From RGIG5579 sp045580105 (lineage in GTDB: Bacteria; Bacillota; Clostridia; Oscillospirales; SIG627), in the NCBI GenBank assembly GCA_045580105.1, contig JAZNNH010000047.1, positions 1 to 21,215 of the forward strand: 21,215 bases of DNA, read 5' to 3'. Below the pieces are notes generated by a model. That model saw only the letters and a list, made by a program, of their open reading frames with translations. It was not told where the DNA came from and ran no database searches. The stretch's first letter is position 1; each line of letters opens with the position of its first letter. This document shows, one piece after another, positions 7,538-15,075 of this stretch. The position numbers and the translations under genes were made by a program.

Positions 7538-8443
7538 GTGGATTACAAAAAAACAGTACTGCGCAAGGATTTTTGCGTTGACGACGTGATTTCCGTTCAC
7601 TATTTTGAGTACACGGTTGACTTTGCATTTTCCGGCGAACTTCACGATTTTTGGGAGTTTGTTTACGCAGATAAAAACGAACTGCTCATTACTGCCGATA
7701 ACAAGGAAATTTTTCTTCCTCAGGGCAGTATGTTCGTTCATAAGCCGATGGAATTTCACAACGTTCGCGGCAATGGGCAAAACGCCCCCAACTCCGTTAT
7801 TGTGGCATTTTCTTCTAAATCCAAGGAATTGTATGATATTGCCGGCAGGGTTCTTTCGTGCACCGAAGCGGAAAAATCTCTGATGGCAGGGATCATTGAG
7901 GAAGCCGTGCAGGCGTTTTCCACGCCGCTGGGAGACCCGTATACGGCAGAGCTGGTTCGTCGCGAAGACTCCGTCTTCGGCTGTGAGCAGCTCATTTCCA
8001 ATCGCCTCGAATCTCTTCTGATCCTTTTGATCCGCCGCTTTCAAACGCAAGGGGAGAAAAAAGATACCGCAGAGAAAAAAGACAATCCCCGCCGCCGCAA
8101 GGATGAAATGCGACTTCGCCAGATTTGCCAGTATTTGATGGAAAACGTCGAGCGCGATCTGACCTCCGAGGATATTCAAAAGAAGTTCTACATCAGCGAG
8201 TCCTCTCTCCAGAAACTGTTTCAATATAAGGTTGGCTGCGGCGCAATGCAGCACTTTCAAAGATTAAAGATCGACCGTGCAAAAGAGTTGATTCGGGAAA
8301 AGAAACTCAATTTCTCTGAAATTTCCCGCAAGCTTTCGTTTTCCTCCATTCATTATTTTTCCAGACGCTTCAAAGCCATTTCCGGAATGACACCTTCCGA
8401 ATATGCCCAAAGCGTCCGATCCATTTCCTGCCCCAAGGATTGA
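7538..8443 (+). CDS. AraC-family transcriptional regulator
   Basis: A 301-residue regulator. The N-terminal ~150 residues fit a cupin-like sensor domain (HDFWEFVYADKNELLI, then LPQGSMFVHKPMEFHNV), and the C-terminal ~100 residues hold the double helix-turn-helix (DLTSEDIQKKFYISESSLQKLF, then the second helix with SEISRKLSFSSIHYFSRRFK and GMTPSEYA). A basic linker near residues 170-190 joins them. The start is GTG at 7538, chosen by the GAGGAAGGAG site at 7521-7530; the ATG at 7531 is out of frame. Divergence from nagA suggests that it senses an amino sugar and controls the nagA operon, which is inference. Confidence 0.92.
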   Translation: MDYKKTVLRKDFCVDDVISVHYFEYTVDFAFSGELHDFWEFVYADKNELLITADNKEIFLPQGSMFVHKPMEFHNVRGNGQNAPNSVIVAFSSKSKELYDIAGRVLSCTEAEKSLMAGIIEEAVQAFSTPLGDPYTAELVRREDSVFGCEQLISNRLESLLILLIRRFQTQGEKKDTAEKKDNPRRRKDEMRLRQICQYLMENVERDLTSEDIQKKFYISESSLQKLFQYKVGCGAMQHFQRLKIDRAKELIREKKLNFSEISRKLSFSSIHYFSRRFKAISGMTPSEYAQSVRSISCPKD

Positions 8444-8451
8444 TGGAACAG

Positions 8452-8498
8452 AAAAAAGAAACACCGCAAAGAATTTTTCTTTGCGGTGTTTCTTTTTT
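8452..8498. terminator. Bidirectional rho-independent terminator
   Basis: A perfect 20-bp stem (8452-8471 with 8479-8498) has a 7-base loop and A6/T6 flanks, between the convergent AraC and cysteine synthase genes. The stop codon of the cysteine synthase gene lies within the right arm. Confidence 0.92.
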
Positions 8499-9426
8499 AG
8501 CCCTCAAACAGGGGAGTGGAAAAATAGCGTTCTGCGGTATCGGGAAGAACGGTTACCACCGTTTTTCCTTTTCCGAGTGTTCGTGCCAAACGGATGGCGG
8601 CAGCCACGTTCGTTCCGCTGGAAATGCCGCACATAATGCCTTCGCGGCTGGCAAGTTCCTTGGAAATCCGAAGCGCCTCTTCGTCTTTCACGATACAAAC
8701 GTCGTCAATGATGCTTTGGTTTAAAATATCGGGAATCACCCCGTCGCCGATGCCCATCTGAATGTGCGTTCCGATCGAGCCACCGGACAAAATGGCGGCG
8801 TTTTCCGGTTCGACCGCCCAAATTTTCATATCGGGATAATGTTCTTTCAAGACCTCTCCAATTCCCGTGATGGTGCCTCCGGTTCCGATTCCGGAGCAGA
8901 AACCGTGAATGGGAGAATCCACGTCACGAAGGATTTCTGCGGCGGTTTGGGAACGCTGAATGGCAGGGTTGGCAGGGTTTTCAAACTGCTGGGGAACAAA
9001 TACGCGCGGATCGTTCTTTTTCATCTGCAAGGCCTTTGCCAAGCATTCTTCAATGCAAAGTCCGATGTTTCCGGCGTCGTGCACCAAAATGACCTCGGCA
9101 CCGTAGTGCTCCACCAATTTTCTGCGTTCTACGCTCACGGAGTCGGGCATAATGATCTTGACTTGATATCCGCGTACCGCGCCAACCAAAGCAAGACCGA
9201 TTCCCTGATTTCCGCTGGTGGGTTCCACGATGATGCTGTCAGAATTTAAAATTCCTTTTTCTTCCGCATCGCGGATCATATTAAATGCCGTTCGGGTTTT
9301 AATGGAACCGCCGACGTTCAAGCCCTCGAATTTTACCAAAATGCGAGCACTGTCCGGCTCGGATAAATGACGAAGTGCAATGAGGGGCGTGTTACCCAAG
9401 GCATCCAGAATGGAATTGCAAATCAT
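8497..9426 (-). CDS. cysK: Cysteine synthase (O-acetylserine sulfhydrylase)
   Basis: A 309-residue fold-type II PLP enzyme that makes cysteine from O-acetylserine and sulfide. The PLP lysine is K43 in GGSIKTRTA, the substrate loop is PTSGNQG (residues 69-75; most family members have TSGNTG), and the phosphate cradle is GIGTGGTITG near residue 178. Length is typical. The ATG at 9426 is preceded by AAAGGG with 7-base spacing and by the strong promoter at 9459-9487. It is a single-gene unit; no cysE or sulfate genes are nearby. A related beta-replacing enzyme such as cystathionine beta-synthase is less likely because there is no C-terminal CBS domain. Confidence 0.92.
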   Translation of the reverse strand: MICNSILDALGNTPLIALRHLSEPDSARILVKFEGLNVGGSIKTRTAFNMIRDAEEKGILNSDSIIVEPTSGNQGIGLALVGAVRGYQVKIIMPDSVSVERRKLVEHYGAEVILVHDAGNIGLCIEECLAKALQMKKNDPRVFVPQQFENPANPAIQRSQTAAEILRDVDSPIHGFCSGIGTGGTITGIGEVLKEHYPDMKIWAVEPENAAILSGGSIGTHIQMGIGDGVIPDILNQSIIDDVCIVKDEEALRISKELASREGIMCGISSGTNVAAAIRLARTLGKGKTVVTVLPDTAERYFSTPLFEG

Positions 9427-9458
9427 AGATAGTCCCTTTCCTAATGAATCTCTTATTT

Positions 9459-9487
9459 ATTATAGCACCGTTTTCTTCAAAATGCAA
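9459..9487 (-). promoter_or_regulatory. cysK promoter with extended -10
   Basis: On the minus strand, TTGCAT (9487-9482), a 17-base spacer and TATAAT (9464-9459) are preceded by TGC, an extended -10. It lies 33 bases before the cysK start. No riboswitch or T-box is seen in the short leader. Confidence 0.85.
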
Positions 9488-9559
9488 CCATAAGAGAATC
9501 AAAAAGAAATCATTCTCATTCGTCTTTTGTCGCTATTTTCAGCAAAAGAGCGTCTTTTA

Positions 9560-9836
9560 TTATCGATTCAGAACCCGTGCCAAAAAATCGCGCGTTTCTT
9601 CTTTTTTCGGATTGGCAAAGATCTCTTCCGGCGAGCCTCTTCGCAGATCACCCCTTCGTTCATAAAAACAACGCGAGAACTTACGTCTTTGGCAAAGCCA
9701 TTTCGTGGGTAACCACCAGCATCGTCATTCCTTCCTGTGCCAGTTGTTTCATCACCGAGAGAACTTCTCCGACCATTTCGGGATCAAGTGCGGAGGTCGG
9801 TTCGTCAAAGAGCAGAACCTCCGGATTCATTGCCAG
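9560..9836 (-). pseudogene. Amino acid ABC transporter ATPase, C-terminal remnant
   Basis: Only the last third of a GlnQ/HisP-type ATPase remains. It begins at LAMNPEVLLFDEPTSALDPEM (Walker B and D-loop) and runs through the switch His in VVTHEM. The Walker A loop, Q-loop and ABC signature are all missing, so it cannot bind ATP normally. The frame breaks after VTHEM (near 9698), resumes as GFAKDVSSRVVFMNEG, breaks again near 9635, and resumes as SPEEIFANPKKEETRDFLARVLNR before the stop at 9560. The first break is repaired by one extra G and the second by one extra base. Its upstream edge is joined in frame to the permease tail, with no start codon of its own. Confidence 0.9.
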
Positions 9837-10566
9837 CTTATAACTTGCTTCCCCGTCCATTTTCTTCTCGCAGGCGCGCAGTAAGAACGATGCGATGAGC
9901 GTCATCGATAGGTACCCGACCATTTCGATGGCAGCGGATGGGAAGTACTGATAGGTCGTGCCGGCAATGCTTTTGTGAATGGCAAAGAATTCGGTAAAGC
10001 CGATGATGCTCATCACGGAAGTATCCTTGATGTTGATAATCAGATTGTTGCCGATCTGCGGCAGAATGTTGCGCAGGGCTTGGGGTAGAATCACGCAGGT
10101 CATCGTGTGCCAATGGGTCATCCCGACGGCCTTTGCCCCTTTCGTCTGACCGGGGTCAATGGAGATAATACCGCCGCGAACTGATTCGCCATATATGCGC
10201 CGGTGTTGACGGATACGACCAAAAAAGCAGAGAGCCAAACGCTTGAAAAGCGAAGCGTGTAGTTGGTAAAGTAGGCAAGCCGTAGTAAATGAGCACCGCT
10301 TGCAGAATCATCGGCGTTCCGCGAAACACTTCCACGTAAATCTGATTGAAAATGCGAATGACAGAGAGCATGTCGCGCTTGAAAACGGAATCGTTTTTGG
10401 TGTAGGGGATGGTGTTGAGGATGCCGCATAAAAAACCAATCAAGCAGCCGACGGCGGTACTGAGCACCGCCAGCGAAAGGGTGTTCCACACACCGGAAAG
10501 ATAAAGTCCTGCGTAGGAATCCCAAAGACGGACAATATCCTCTCCCGGTTTTACAAAAATACGCAT
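9837..10566 (-). pseudogene. Amino acid ABC transporter permease, frameshifted
   Basis: A HisM/GlnP-type permease (about 225-240 residues when intact), starting MRIFVKPGEDIVRLWDSY at 10566, five bases after the binding-protein remnant. The conserved EVFRGTPMILQAVLIYYGL is in the first frame. The sequence continues as AYFTNYTLRFSS to NTGAYMA in a second frame after a break near 10275, then as ESVRGGIISIDPGQTKGAKAVGM in a third frame after a break near 10188. The EAA-like loop (RGGIxSIDPGQxxGAxxxGM) and the tail LLRACEKKMDGEASYK are well preserved, suggesting recent loss. The tail runs in frame straight into the ATPase remnant. Single-base G insertions repair both breaks. Confidence 0.9.
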
Positions 10567-10571
10567 CGTGT

Positions 10572-10811
10572 TTACTCTTCGATGGGTTGAATCGCAACGG
10601 CGCGCTCGAGCAGATCGTTAAAATCATCGGCGGTAAGAGGGGACAGAACCTTGTTCATATCGTCCAAAAGAGCTTTGTTCCCTTCGCGAACGGAAATACC
10701 GATCTGACGGTCAAAACCCCGTCTTCTACTCCGGATTTTTCCCCGTCCCCACAGGCGGCGAGGGGTAGCACCATCATCAGTGCCAATGCAAAACAAAGTA
10801 TTCTTTTCATC
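10572..10811 (-). pseudogene. Amino acid ABC transporter binding lipoprotein, internally deleted
   Basis: The gene begins with an intact lipoprotein signal, MKRILCFALALMMVLPLAAC, then GDGEKSGVEDGVLTV, the usual start of a type 3 extracellular solute-binding domain. At about 10705-10720 it jumps to the family C-terminus QIGISVREGNKALLDDMNKV and ends IQPIEE, in another frame. About 200 codons of the ligand-binding domain are missing compared with the usual ~260 residues. Three in-frame ATGs (10817, 10814, 10811) follow AAAGGA; the last has the best spacing. It sits directly behind the lysine riboswitch, so lysine was the likely substrate. Confidence 0.88.
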
Positions 10812-10862
10812 ATCATTCCTTTCTTTTTTCGTTTTGCTTTTTTGGGCTTTTTGCCCGAGAAT

Positions 10863-10897
10863 AAAAAATTGAACCACTTTTAGGAAAAGCGGTTCAA
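10863..10897 (-). terminator. Riboswitch-controlled intrinsic terminator
   Basis: On the minus strand a 13-bp stem (TTGAACCGCTTTT with AAAAGTGGTTCAA, containing one G-U pair, loop CCT) is followed by six U. The A/C mismatch on the plus strand becomes a G-U pair only in minus-strand RNA, which fixes its direction. It lies about 70 bases downstream of the lysine aptamer and 50 bases before the binding-protein remnant, so it is the likely expression platform. Confidence 0.88.
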
Positions 10898-10968
10898 TCG
10901 CAAGGCAATACTAAAAAGCAAAAGCAAGACAAAAAGCAATGCATGATGAATTGTATAAAACCGGATTT

Positions 10969-11127
10969 GATAGCGCTCCACAAAAGTTTGTGACAGTCCG
11001 GCAGATCTTCTCTGACGACCCAGCAGAAAAAACACAGGCAGTTTTTTCCGCTTCGGCGACATTCCCTTTCCCGTTTTGCGGTTGCCTGACATTGCAAAAC
11101 GGTACTGATGAATCTCGCACCTCTATC
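10969..11127 (-). ncRNA. Lysine riboswitch (L box) aptamer
   Basis: Read on the minus strand the region shows the conserved L-box blocks in order: GATAGAGGTGCGA (11127-11115), CATCAGTA, GGGAAAGGGAATGTCGCCGAAGC, GCTGGG, GGACTGTCAC and TGGAGCGCTATC (to 10969). The first and last blocks pair as helix P1 (GATAG with CTATC). The family binds lysine and, when bound, normally lets a downstream terminator form; such a terminator lies at 10863-10897. All core blocks look intact, although the transporter genes it should control are broken. No protein gene is supported anywhere in the 450-base gap between 10818 and 11266; the gap is this leader, its promoter and the terminators. Confidence 0.93.
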
Positions 11128-11149
11128 TCAAGTGATTCAATTTTCGCAT

Positions 11150-11178
11150 GTTTTACCACGCATAAAGTCGTTTGTCAA
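11150..11178 (-). promoter_or_regulatory. Promoter of the lysine-riboswitch transcript
   Basis: On the minus strand, TTGACA (11178-11173), a 17-base spacer and TAAAAC (11155-11150) would start RNA about 15 bases before the aptamer. The -35 is perfect; the -10 matches 4 of 6. Confidence 0.7.
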
Positions 11179-11199
11179 CTCTTTTTTTACCGTTGCAAT

Positions 11200-11239
11200 A
11201 AAAAAGTCCGAAAACCCTCAAAAAAGAGAGTTTTCGGAC
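11200..11239 (-). terminator. Terminator of the TrpXYZ-type transporter operon
   Basis: GTCCGAAAAC and GTTTTCGGAC (11206-11215 and 11230-11239) form a 10-bp stem, with further inner pairing. On the minus strand it is followed by six U (11205-11200). It lies 27 bases after the ATPase stop and insulates the lysine leader that follows. Confidence 0.88.
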
Positions 11240-11266
11240 GGTGGAAGCGGATGGAAATGCTTATTT

Positions 11267-12064
11267 TTACTTCGAAAGCATGACCCTGTCGCTTGTGAAC
11301 TGGCTTCCGCTGGATTGTTCAAACAATTGAAGAAGCTGTTCAATGGTAAATTTCTTCTTTTCTTCGCCCTTCACGTCCACAACGATTCTGCCTTCGTGCA
11401 TCATAATCAGACGGTTTCCGACGCGAATGGCATCCGCCATATTGTGGGTGATCATAATGGTCGTAAGATGATTCTTTTCCACGATTTCTTCTGTGATGTC
11501 AAGCACTTTTTTCGCCGTTTTCGGGTCGAGGGCGGCGGTGTGTTCGTCTAAAAGAAGCACCTTGGGTTGATTTAAGGTTGCCATTAGAAGGGTCAGTGCC
11601 TGACGCTGTCCGCCCGAAAGCAGTCCTACCTTGGCGGTCAGTCTTTTTTCCAGACCCAAATCCAGCATTTTTAAAAGTTCAACGTATTGTTTTCTATCTT
11701 TTGCGGTAATTCCGGGACGCAGGGTTCTTATCTTTCCTCTGCGCGCGGCAAGAGCCAAGTTTTCTTCAATCTGCATATCGGCAGCCGTTCCCATCATCGG
11801 GTCTTGGAAGACTCTGCCCAAGTATTTTGCGCGTTTGTATTCAGGAAGCTTGGTAACGTCGATCCCGTCAATGACAATACTGCCGCAGTCGATCGGATAA
11901 ACACCGGCAACCATATTCAGCATCGTCGATTTTCCGGCACCGTTGCCGCCGATGACCGTAACGAAATCTCCCTCATCCAAATGAAGATTGATTCCGTTGA
12001 GTGCTTTCTTTTCGTTGATCGTTCCGGGATTAAAGGTTTTTTCTACGTTTCTGATGTCAAGCAT
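11267..12064 (-). CDS. ABC transporter ATPase, TrpXYZ (COG1101) type
   Basis: A 265-residue ATP-binding protein. Walker A is GGNGAGKST (39-47), the signature is LLSGGQRQALTLLM, Walker B is VLLLDEHTAALDPKT, and the switch His is in MITHNM. The DEHTAALDP sequence instead of DEPTSALDP is typical of the COG1101 subfamily that pairs with COG4120 permeases and ABC_sub_bind lipoproteins. Its start overlaps the permease gene end by 8 bases, indicating translational coupling. It is the last gene of the three-gene operon and ends before the terminator at 11200-11239. Tryptophan or another aromatic amino acid is the likely cargo, by analogy with streptococcal TrpXYZ, but substrates vary in this family. 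Confidence 0.92.
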   Translation of the reverse strand: MLDIRNVEKTFNPGTINEKKALNGINLHLDEGDFVTVIGGNGAGKSTMLNMVAGVYPIDCGSIVIDGIDVTKLPEYKRAKYLGRVFQDPMMGTAADMQIEENLALAARRGKIRTLRPGITAKDRKQYVELLKMLDLGLEKRLTAKVGLLSGGQRQALTLLMATLNQPKVLLLDEHTAALDPKTAKKVLDITEEIVEKNHLTTIMITHNMADAIRVGNRLIMMHEGRIVVDVKGEEKKKFTIEQLLQLFEQSSGSQFTSDRVMLSK

Positions 12065-12989
12065 GTTCCTTTCCCCCTTTCGATTTGTTCATATGGTTTG
12101 CTTTGTATTGCGCCTTCCAATAGGGAATGGCAAGGAAGATCGCAACGATGACGGCTGACAGGAGCTTCAAGAGGTTGGCATCCAGTCCCATGGTGATGAC
12201 CGCTTGAATGACGATGTAGTAGATAATCGAGCCCAGTGCGACACTGAACAGGCGCAGGGCAAAGTTATTGAAGATTTTGCCGAACAAAGCTTCTCCGATG
12301 ATCACGGCGGCAAGACCGATGACGATCGCGCCTTGACCCATCTTAACGTCGGCAAAGCCCTGATACTGCGCAAGGAACGCGCCCGAAAAAGCCACCAGAC
12401 CGTTCGAGAGCATAATGCCGAGAACCTTGTTTACGTTGGTGTTGATGCCTTGTGCACGGCTCATATTCAGGTTCGTGCCCGTGGCACGCAGGGCAGAGCC
12501 CATTTCGGTGCCGAAAAACCAGTAAAGAAAAGCAATCAGAATCACCAAAACCACGCCGACGGTGATGAGGGGATTGTGAAACGCAAGATCGCGAACCCAA
12601 CGAAGGGAAACGAGCAAATCGGTTTGATTCACGTTGATGGATTGGTTTGCTTTACCCATAATTTTAAGATTGATGGAGTACAGAGAAAGCTGGGTGAGAA
12701 TGCCTGCCAAAATCGGCGGAATTCCCATGAGCGTGTGCAAAAGTCCGGTGATGGCACCGGTAATCAATCCGGCGACAAAGGCAAGAAACATCGCCAGATA
12801 CAAATTGCAACCGTTCAAAATCAAGACCACCGCAACCGCACCGCCGGTGGCAAAGGAGCCGTCTACCGTAAGGTCGGCAACGTCCAAAATTCGGTAGGTG
12901 ATATAAACACCGATTGCCATAATGCCCCAAATCAGTCCCTGCGAAACCGAGCCGGGAAGGGCATTCAAAAGTTGAGAAAAAATATCCAT
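12057..12989 (-). CDS. ABC transporter permease, TrpXYZ (COG4120) type
   Basis: A 310-residue membrane protein with about eight or nine hydrophobic segments, related to branched-chain amino acid and sugar permeases of the LivH/RbsC fold. Recognisable stretches are YITYRILDVADLTVDGSFATGGA near the N-terminus and LRATGTNLNMSRAQGIN, the cytoplasmic coupling loop, near residue 165. The C-terminus is short and basic. It lies 69 bases downstream of the binding-protein gene, with a strong hairpin in the gap, and overlaps the ATPase start by 8 bases. Only one permease gene is present, so the channel is probably a homodimer. Confidence 0.92.
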   Translation of the reverse strand: MDIFSQLLNALPGSVSQGLIWGIMAIGVYITYRILDVADLTVDGSFATGGAVAVVLILNGCNLYLAMFLAFVAGLITGAITGLLHTLMGIPPILAGILTQLSLYSINLKIMGKANQSINVNQTDLLVSLRWVRDLAFHNPLITVGVVLVILIAFLYWFFGTEMGSALRATGTNLNMSRAQGINTNVNKVLGIMLSNGLVAFSGAFLAQYQGFADVKMGQGAIVIGLAAVIIGEALFGKIFNNFALRLFSVALGSIIYYIVIQAVITMGLDANLLKLLSAVIVAIFLAIPYWKAQYKANHMNKSKGGKEHA

Positions 12990-13018
12990 TTATTGTTTTC
13001 CTTTCTACAAACACCAAA

Positions 13019-13047
13019 TTCGGGGAAGATAAAACATCTTCCCCGAA
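13019..13047 (-). other. Intercistronic hairpin between binding-protein and permease genes
   Basis: A perfect 12-bp stem, TTCGGGGAAGAT with ATCTTCCCCGAA, has a 5-base loop and is followed on the minus strand by only TTTGGTG. The weak U-run suggests a partial terminator or a 3' stabiliser that raises binding-protein levels over permease and ATPase. Confidence 0.75.
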
Positions 13048-13058
13048 CACAAGAATCT

Positions 13059-14033
13059 TTATTCTGCCGGCTTGATTGCTTCGTAGCCATCGAGAGGAGT
13101 GATACCGAGCGCCTTGCAGTTTTGATCGTTATATTTCGGTGTTTGCTTTTCTGCGTATTCAATGGGCATTTCGGAAATGTCTGCTTCGCCTTTGAGAATC
13201 TTGACCGCCATCTTGCCGGTGGTGTAACCCAAATCGTAGTAGCTGATCGAAAGGGTTGCAATGCCGCAACCGGAGCAGATTCCTTCTTCGCCTGCGATGA
13301 CCGGAATCTTCTTGGGCTCGCAGATGTTGTCGATGATACCGGTGTTTTCTGCCACGGTGTTATCGGTGGGAACGTAGATCACGTCGCACTTGTCAGCGGC
13401 AGTGGTACAAACCTGAGCCAGGTCGTTCGAGTCTGTGAAGGGATAAAGGGTGGCTTTCAAACCTTTCTTTTCCAGTTCGGCTTTGACCACGTCAACCTGA
13501 TACTGGCTGTTGGCTTCCTTGGAACAGTAGAGAAGAGCGACCGATTTGGCATCCGGACACCATTCGGTGATCATCGACGCTTGCTTATCGAGAGGAGCAA
13601 GGTCGGAAGTGCCGGAAATGTTGCCGCCTACCGTGCCGTCAAAATCCTTCAGCTCGAGGGCAACGCCGTATTCGGTAACGGAGGTGCCAAGGATCGGAAT
13701 ATCAGCCGTTGCGGCTGCAGCAGACTGAAGTGCGGGGGTGGCGTTTGCCATAATCAAATCCACGTTGTTGGAAACGAATTGGTTGGCGATGGTGGAGCAG
13801 GTCGCGGGATCGTTCTGACCGTTCTGAACGTCAAATTTGACGGTGCCTTCGCCCATCTCGTCAATGATCGCCTGCTTGAAGCCCTCGGTTGCGGCATCCA
13901 GAGCAACGTGCTCCATCAGCTGGCAAATACCGATCGTGTATTTTGCGTTTCCGGCTTCCGAGCAGGAGGAAAACACAAAGCAGGTGCTCATACACATCAC
14001 AAGCGCCAAAACCAATGCTAAAACCTTTTTCAT
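13059..14033 (-). CDS. ABC transporter substrate-binding lipoprotein, TrpX (ABC_sub_bind) type
   Basis: A 324-residue lipoprotein. Residues 1-23 are a signal peptide and the lipobox is FSSC with the lipidated C24. The mature part starts YTIGICQLMEHVALDAATEGF and has the ABC_sub_bind pattern: NATPALQSAAAATADIPILGTSVTEYG, then IYVPTDNTVAENTG, then PVIAGEEGICSGCGIATLSISYYDLGY. In streptococci this family (TrpX) binds tryptophan; other members bind tyrosine, so an aromatic amino acid is the best guess. The ATG at 14033 has an AAAGGAG site. It is first in its operon, has a near-consensus promoter at 14093-14121, and is divergent from a LysR gene that probably controls it. Confidence 0.93.
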   Translation of the reverse strand: MKKVLALVLALVMCMSTCFVFSSCSEAGNAKYTIGICQLMEHVALDAATEGFKQAIIDEMGEGTVKFDVQNGQNDPATCSTIANQFVSNNVDLIMANATPALQSAAAATADIPILGTSVTEYGVALELKDFDGTVGGNISGTSDLAPLDKQASMITEWCPDAKSVALLYCSKEANSQYQVDVVKAELEKKGLKATLYPFTDSNDLAQVCTTAADKCDVIYVPTDNTVAENTGIIDNICEPKKIPVIAGEEGICSGCGIATLSISYYDLGYTTGKMAVKILKGEADISEMPIEYAEKQTPKYNDQNCKALGITPLDGYEAIKPAE

Positions 14034-14073
14034 AACAAAATCTCCTTTGTGAAATGATCCAATGCTTTTTCTC

Positions 14074-14102
14074 TTGCATTTTCTTGTGACTCATTATATA
14101 AT
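14074..14102 (+). promoter_or_regulatory. LysR-gene promoter overlapping the transporter promoter
   Basis: TTGCAT (14074-14079), a 17-base spacer and TATAAT (14097-14102) point towards the LysR gene at 14176. The -10 lies in the palindrome CATTATATAATG, which also contains the -10 of the opposite transporter promoter, so both promoters occupy the same DNA. Confidence 0.65.
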
Positions 14103-14121
14103 GGGTTTCACCATAAGTCAA
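14093..14121 (-). promoter_or_regulatory. Promoter of the TrpXYZ-type operon
   Basis: On the minus strand, TTGACT (14121-14116), a 17-base spacer and TATAAT (14098-14093) match the consensus in 11 of 12 positions, 60 bases before the binding-protein start. Confidence 0.88.
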
Positions 14122-14142
14122 ACAAATAATTTTAATCTTTGT

Positions 14143-14159
14143 CATAAAATTTATTTATG
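14143..14159. promoter_or_regulatory. Inverted repeat upstream of the LysR gene (possible LysR box)
   Basis: CATAAA-ATTTA-TTTATG is a 6-bp inverted repeat with a 5-base centre, of the size and T-N11-A type known for LysR operators. It lies about 20 bases upstream of the transporter -35 box and just before the LysR ribosome site. AT-rich context makes chance possible. Confidence 0.4.
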
Positions 14160-14175
14160 CTGAAAGAGGAGCGTT

Positions 14176-15072
14176 ATGGATCTGAAAAACCTGATCACCT
14201 TTATTCACGTAGCGGAAATGGGAAGCTTTACCAAAGCGGCGGAGCAATTGGGATATTCTCAGCCCTCCGTTTCCTTCCAAATCAAACAGCTTGAAGAAGA
14301 ATTCGGTTGTTTGTTGTTTGAGAGAATCAATCACACCATTTCCTTGACCGAAAAGGGGCACGAGCTGGTTTCTTACGCACACAAAATTCGTGCGTTCACC
14401 GATGAATTGAAAGAAAACGTGAGTGAAAACAAGGAATACAGCGGTCTGATTCACGTGGTAACACCGGATTCGGTCTGCGAAGAGATGATTCTGTCACACT
14501 ACGTGGATTTTCACAAAAGATACCCGAGCATTTCCATTCGTTTTACAACGGGCGACTCTGCCATTATGCTGGAGATGCTCGATCACAACGAAGCGGACGT
14601 GATCATAACGCTTGACCATCACCTCTATAACAAGGATTATATCATTGCAAAAGAAGAGCGACTCCCGATGCACTTTGTGGCTTCTTCCCGGTCCAAGTTT
14701 GCCGGTAAAACAAATCTTTCCATTCGCGATATCATTCACGAGCCCTTCATTTTAACCGAATACGAGCAAGGGTATCGCCGTGTGTTCGATCGGGAACTTG
14801 CCAAAAAATCCCTTGAAATCACGCCGCAGCTTGAAATCGGACGTACCGACATCATCACCTCGATGCTGGCGCAAAGCGATATGATCTCCTATCTTCCCGA
14901 TTTTGTTACAAAGCCCCTCGTCGATTCCAAAGCGCTTTGTTATTTGGACGTGTGCGATTTTACCATCGACATTTGGAAACAGCTGATCTACCACAAAAAC
15001 AAATGGATCTCAAAAAGCTTGAAAGCATTTATTGAATACGTAAAAGAAAAAGAGTTTTCAAACGAAGCATAA
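14176..15072 (+). CDS. LysR-family transcriptional regulator
   Basis: A 298-residue LysR regulator. The winged helix-turn-helix is at residues 1-60 (DLKNLITFIHVAEMGSFTKAAEQLGYSQPSVSFQIKQLEEEFG), and the remainder is the two-lobed effector-binding domain (from about residue 90, GLIHVVTPDSVCE). Length is standard. The start ATG at 14176 follows AGAGGAG. It is divergent from the TrpXYZ-type importer with overlapping promoters, the classic arrangement for a LysR protein that controls its neighbour and itself; the effector may be the transported amino acid. It ends before the terminator at 15076-15110. Confidence 0.93.
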   Translation: MDLKNLITFIHVAEMGSFTKAAEQLGYSQPSVSFQIKQLEEEFGCLLFERINHTISLTEKGHELVSYAHKIRAFTDELKENVSENKEYSGLIHVVTPDSVCEEMILSHYVDFHKRYPSISIRFTTGDSAIMLEMLDHNEADVIITLDHHLYNKDYIIAKEERLPMHFVASSRSKFAGKTNLSIRDIIHEPFILTEYEQGYRRVFDRELAKKSLEITPQLEIGRTDIITSMLAQSDMISYLPDFVTKPLVDSKALCYLDVCDFTIDIWKQLIYHKNKWISKSLKAFIEYVKEKEFSNEA

Positions 15073-15075
15073 CAA

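Noticed and set aside
9544..9558. Short inverted repeat AAAAGA-GCG-TCTTTT after the ATPase remnant
   Set aside because: The stem is only 6 A/T-rich pairs and no clear U-run follows on the minus strand, so I do not call a terminator.
10898..11140. Possible T-box leader upstream of the amino acid transporter remnant
   Set aside because: No T-box core or specifier pattern is seen, while every conserved block of the lysine riboswitch is present in order.
12204..14021. A 605-codon open frame on the plus strand
   Set aside because: It lies opposite the importer permease and binding-protein genes, which have clear family motifs, start sites and a promoter. Its translation is His/Gly/Asn-rich and has no recognisable domain, as expected for an antisense shadow.
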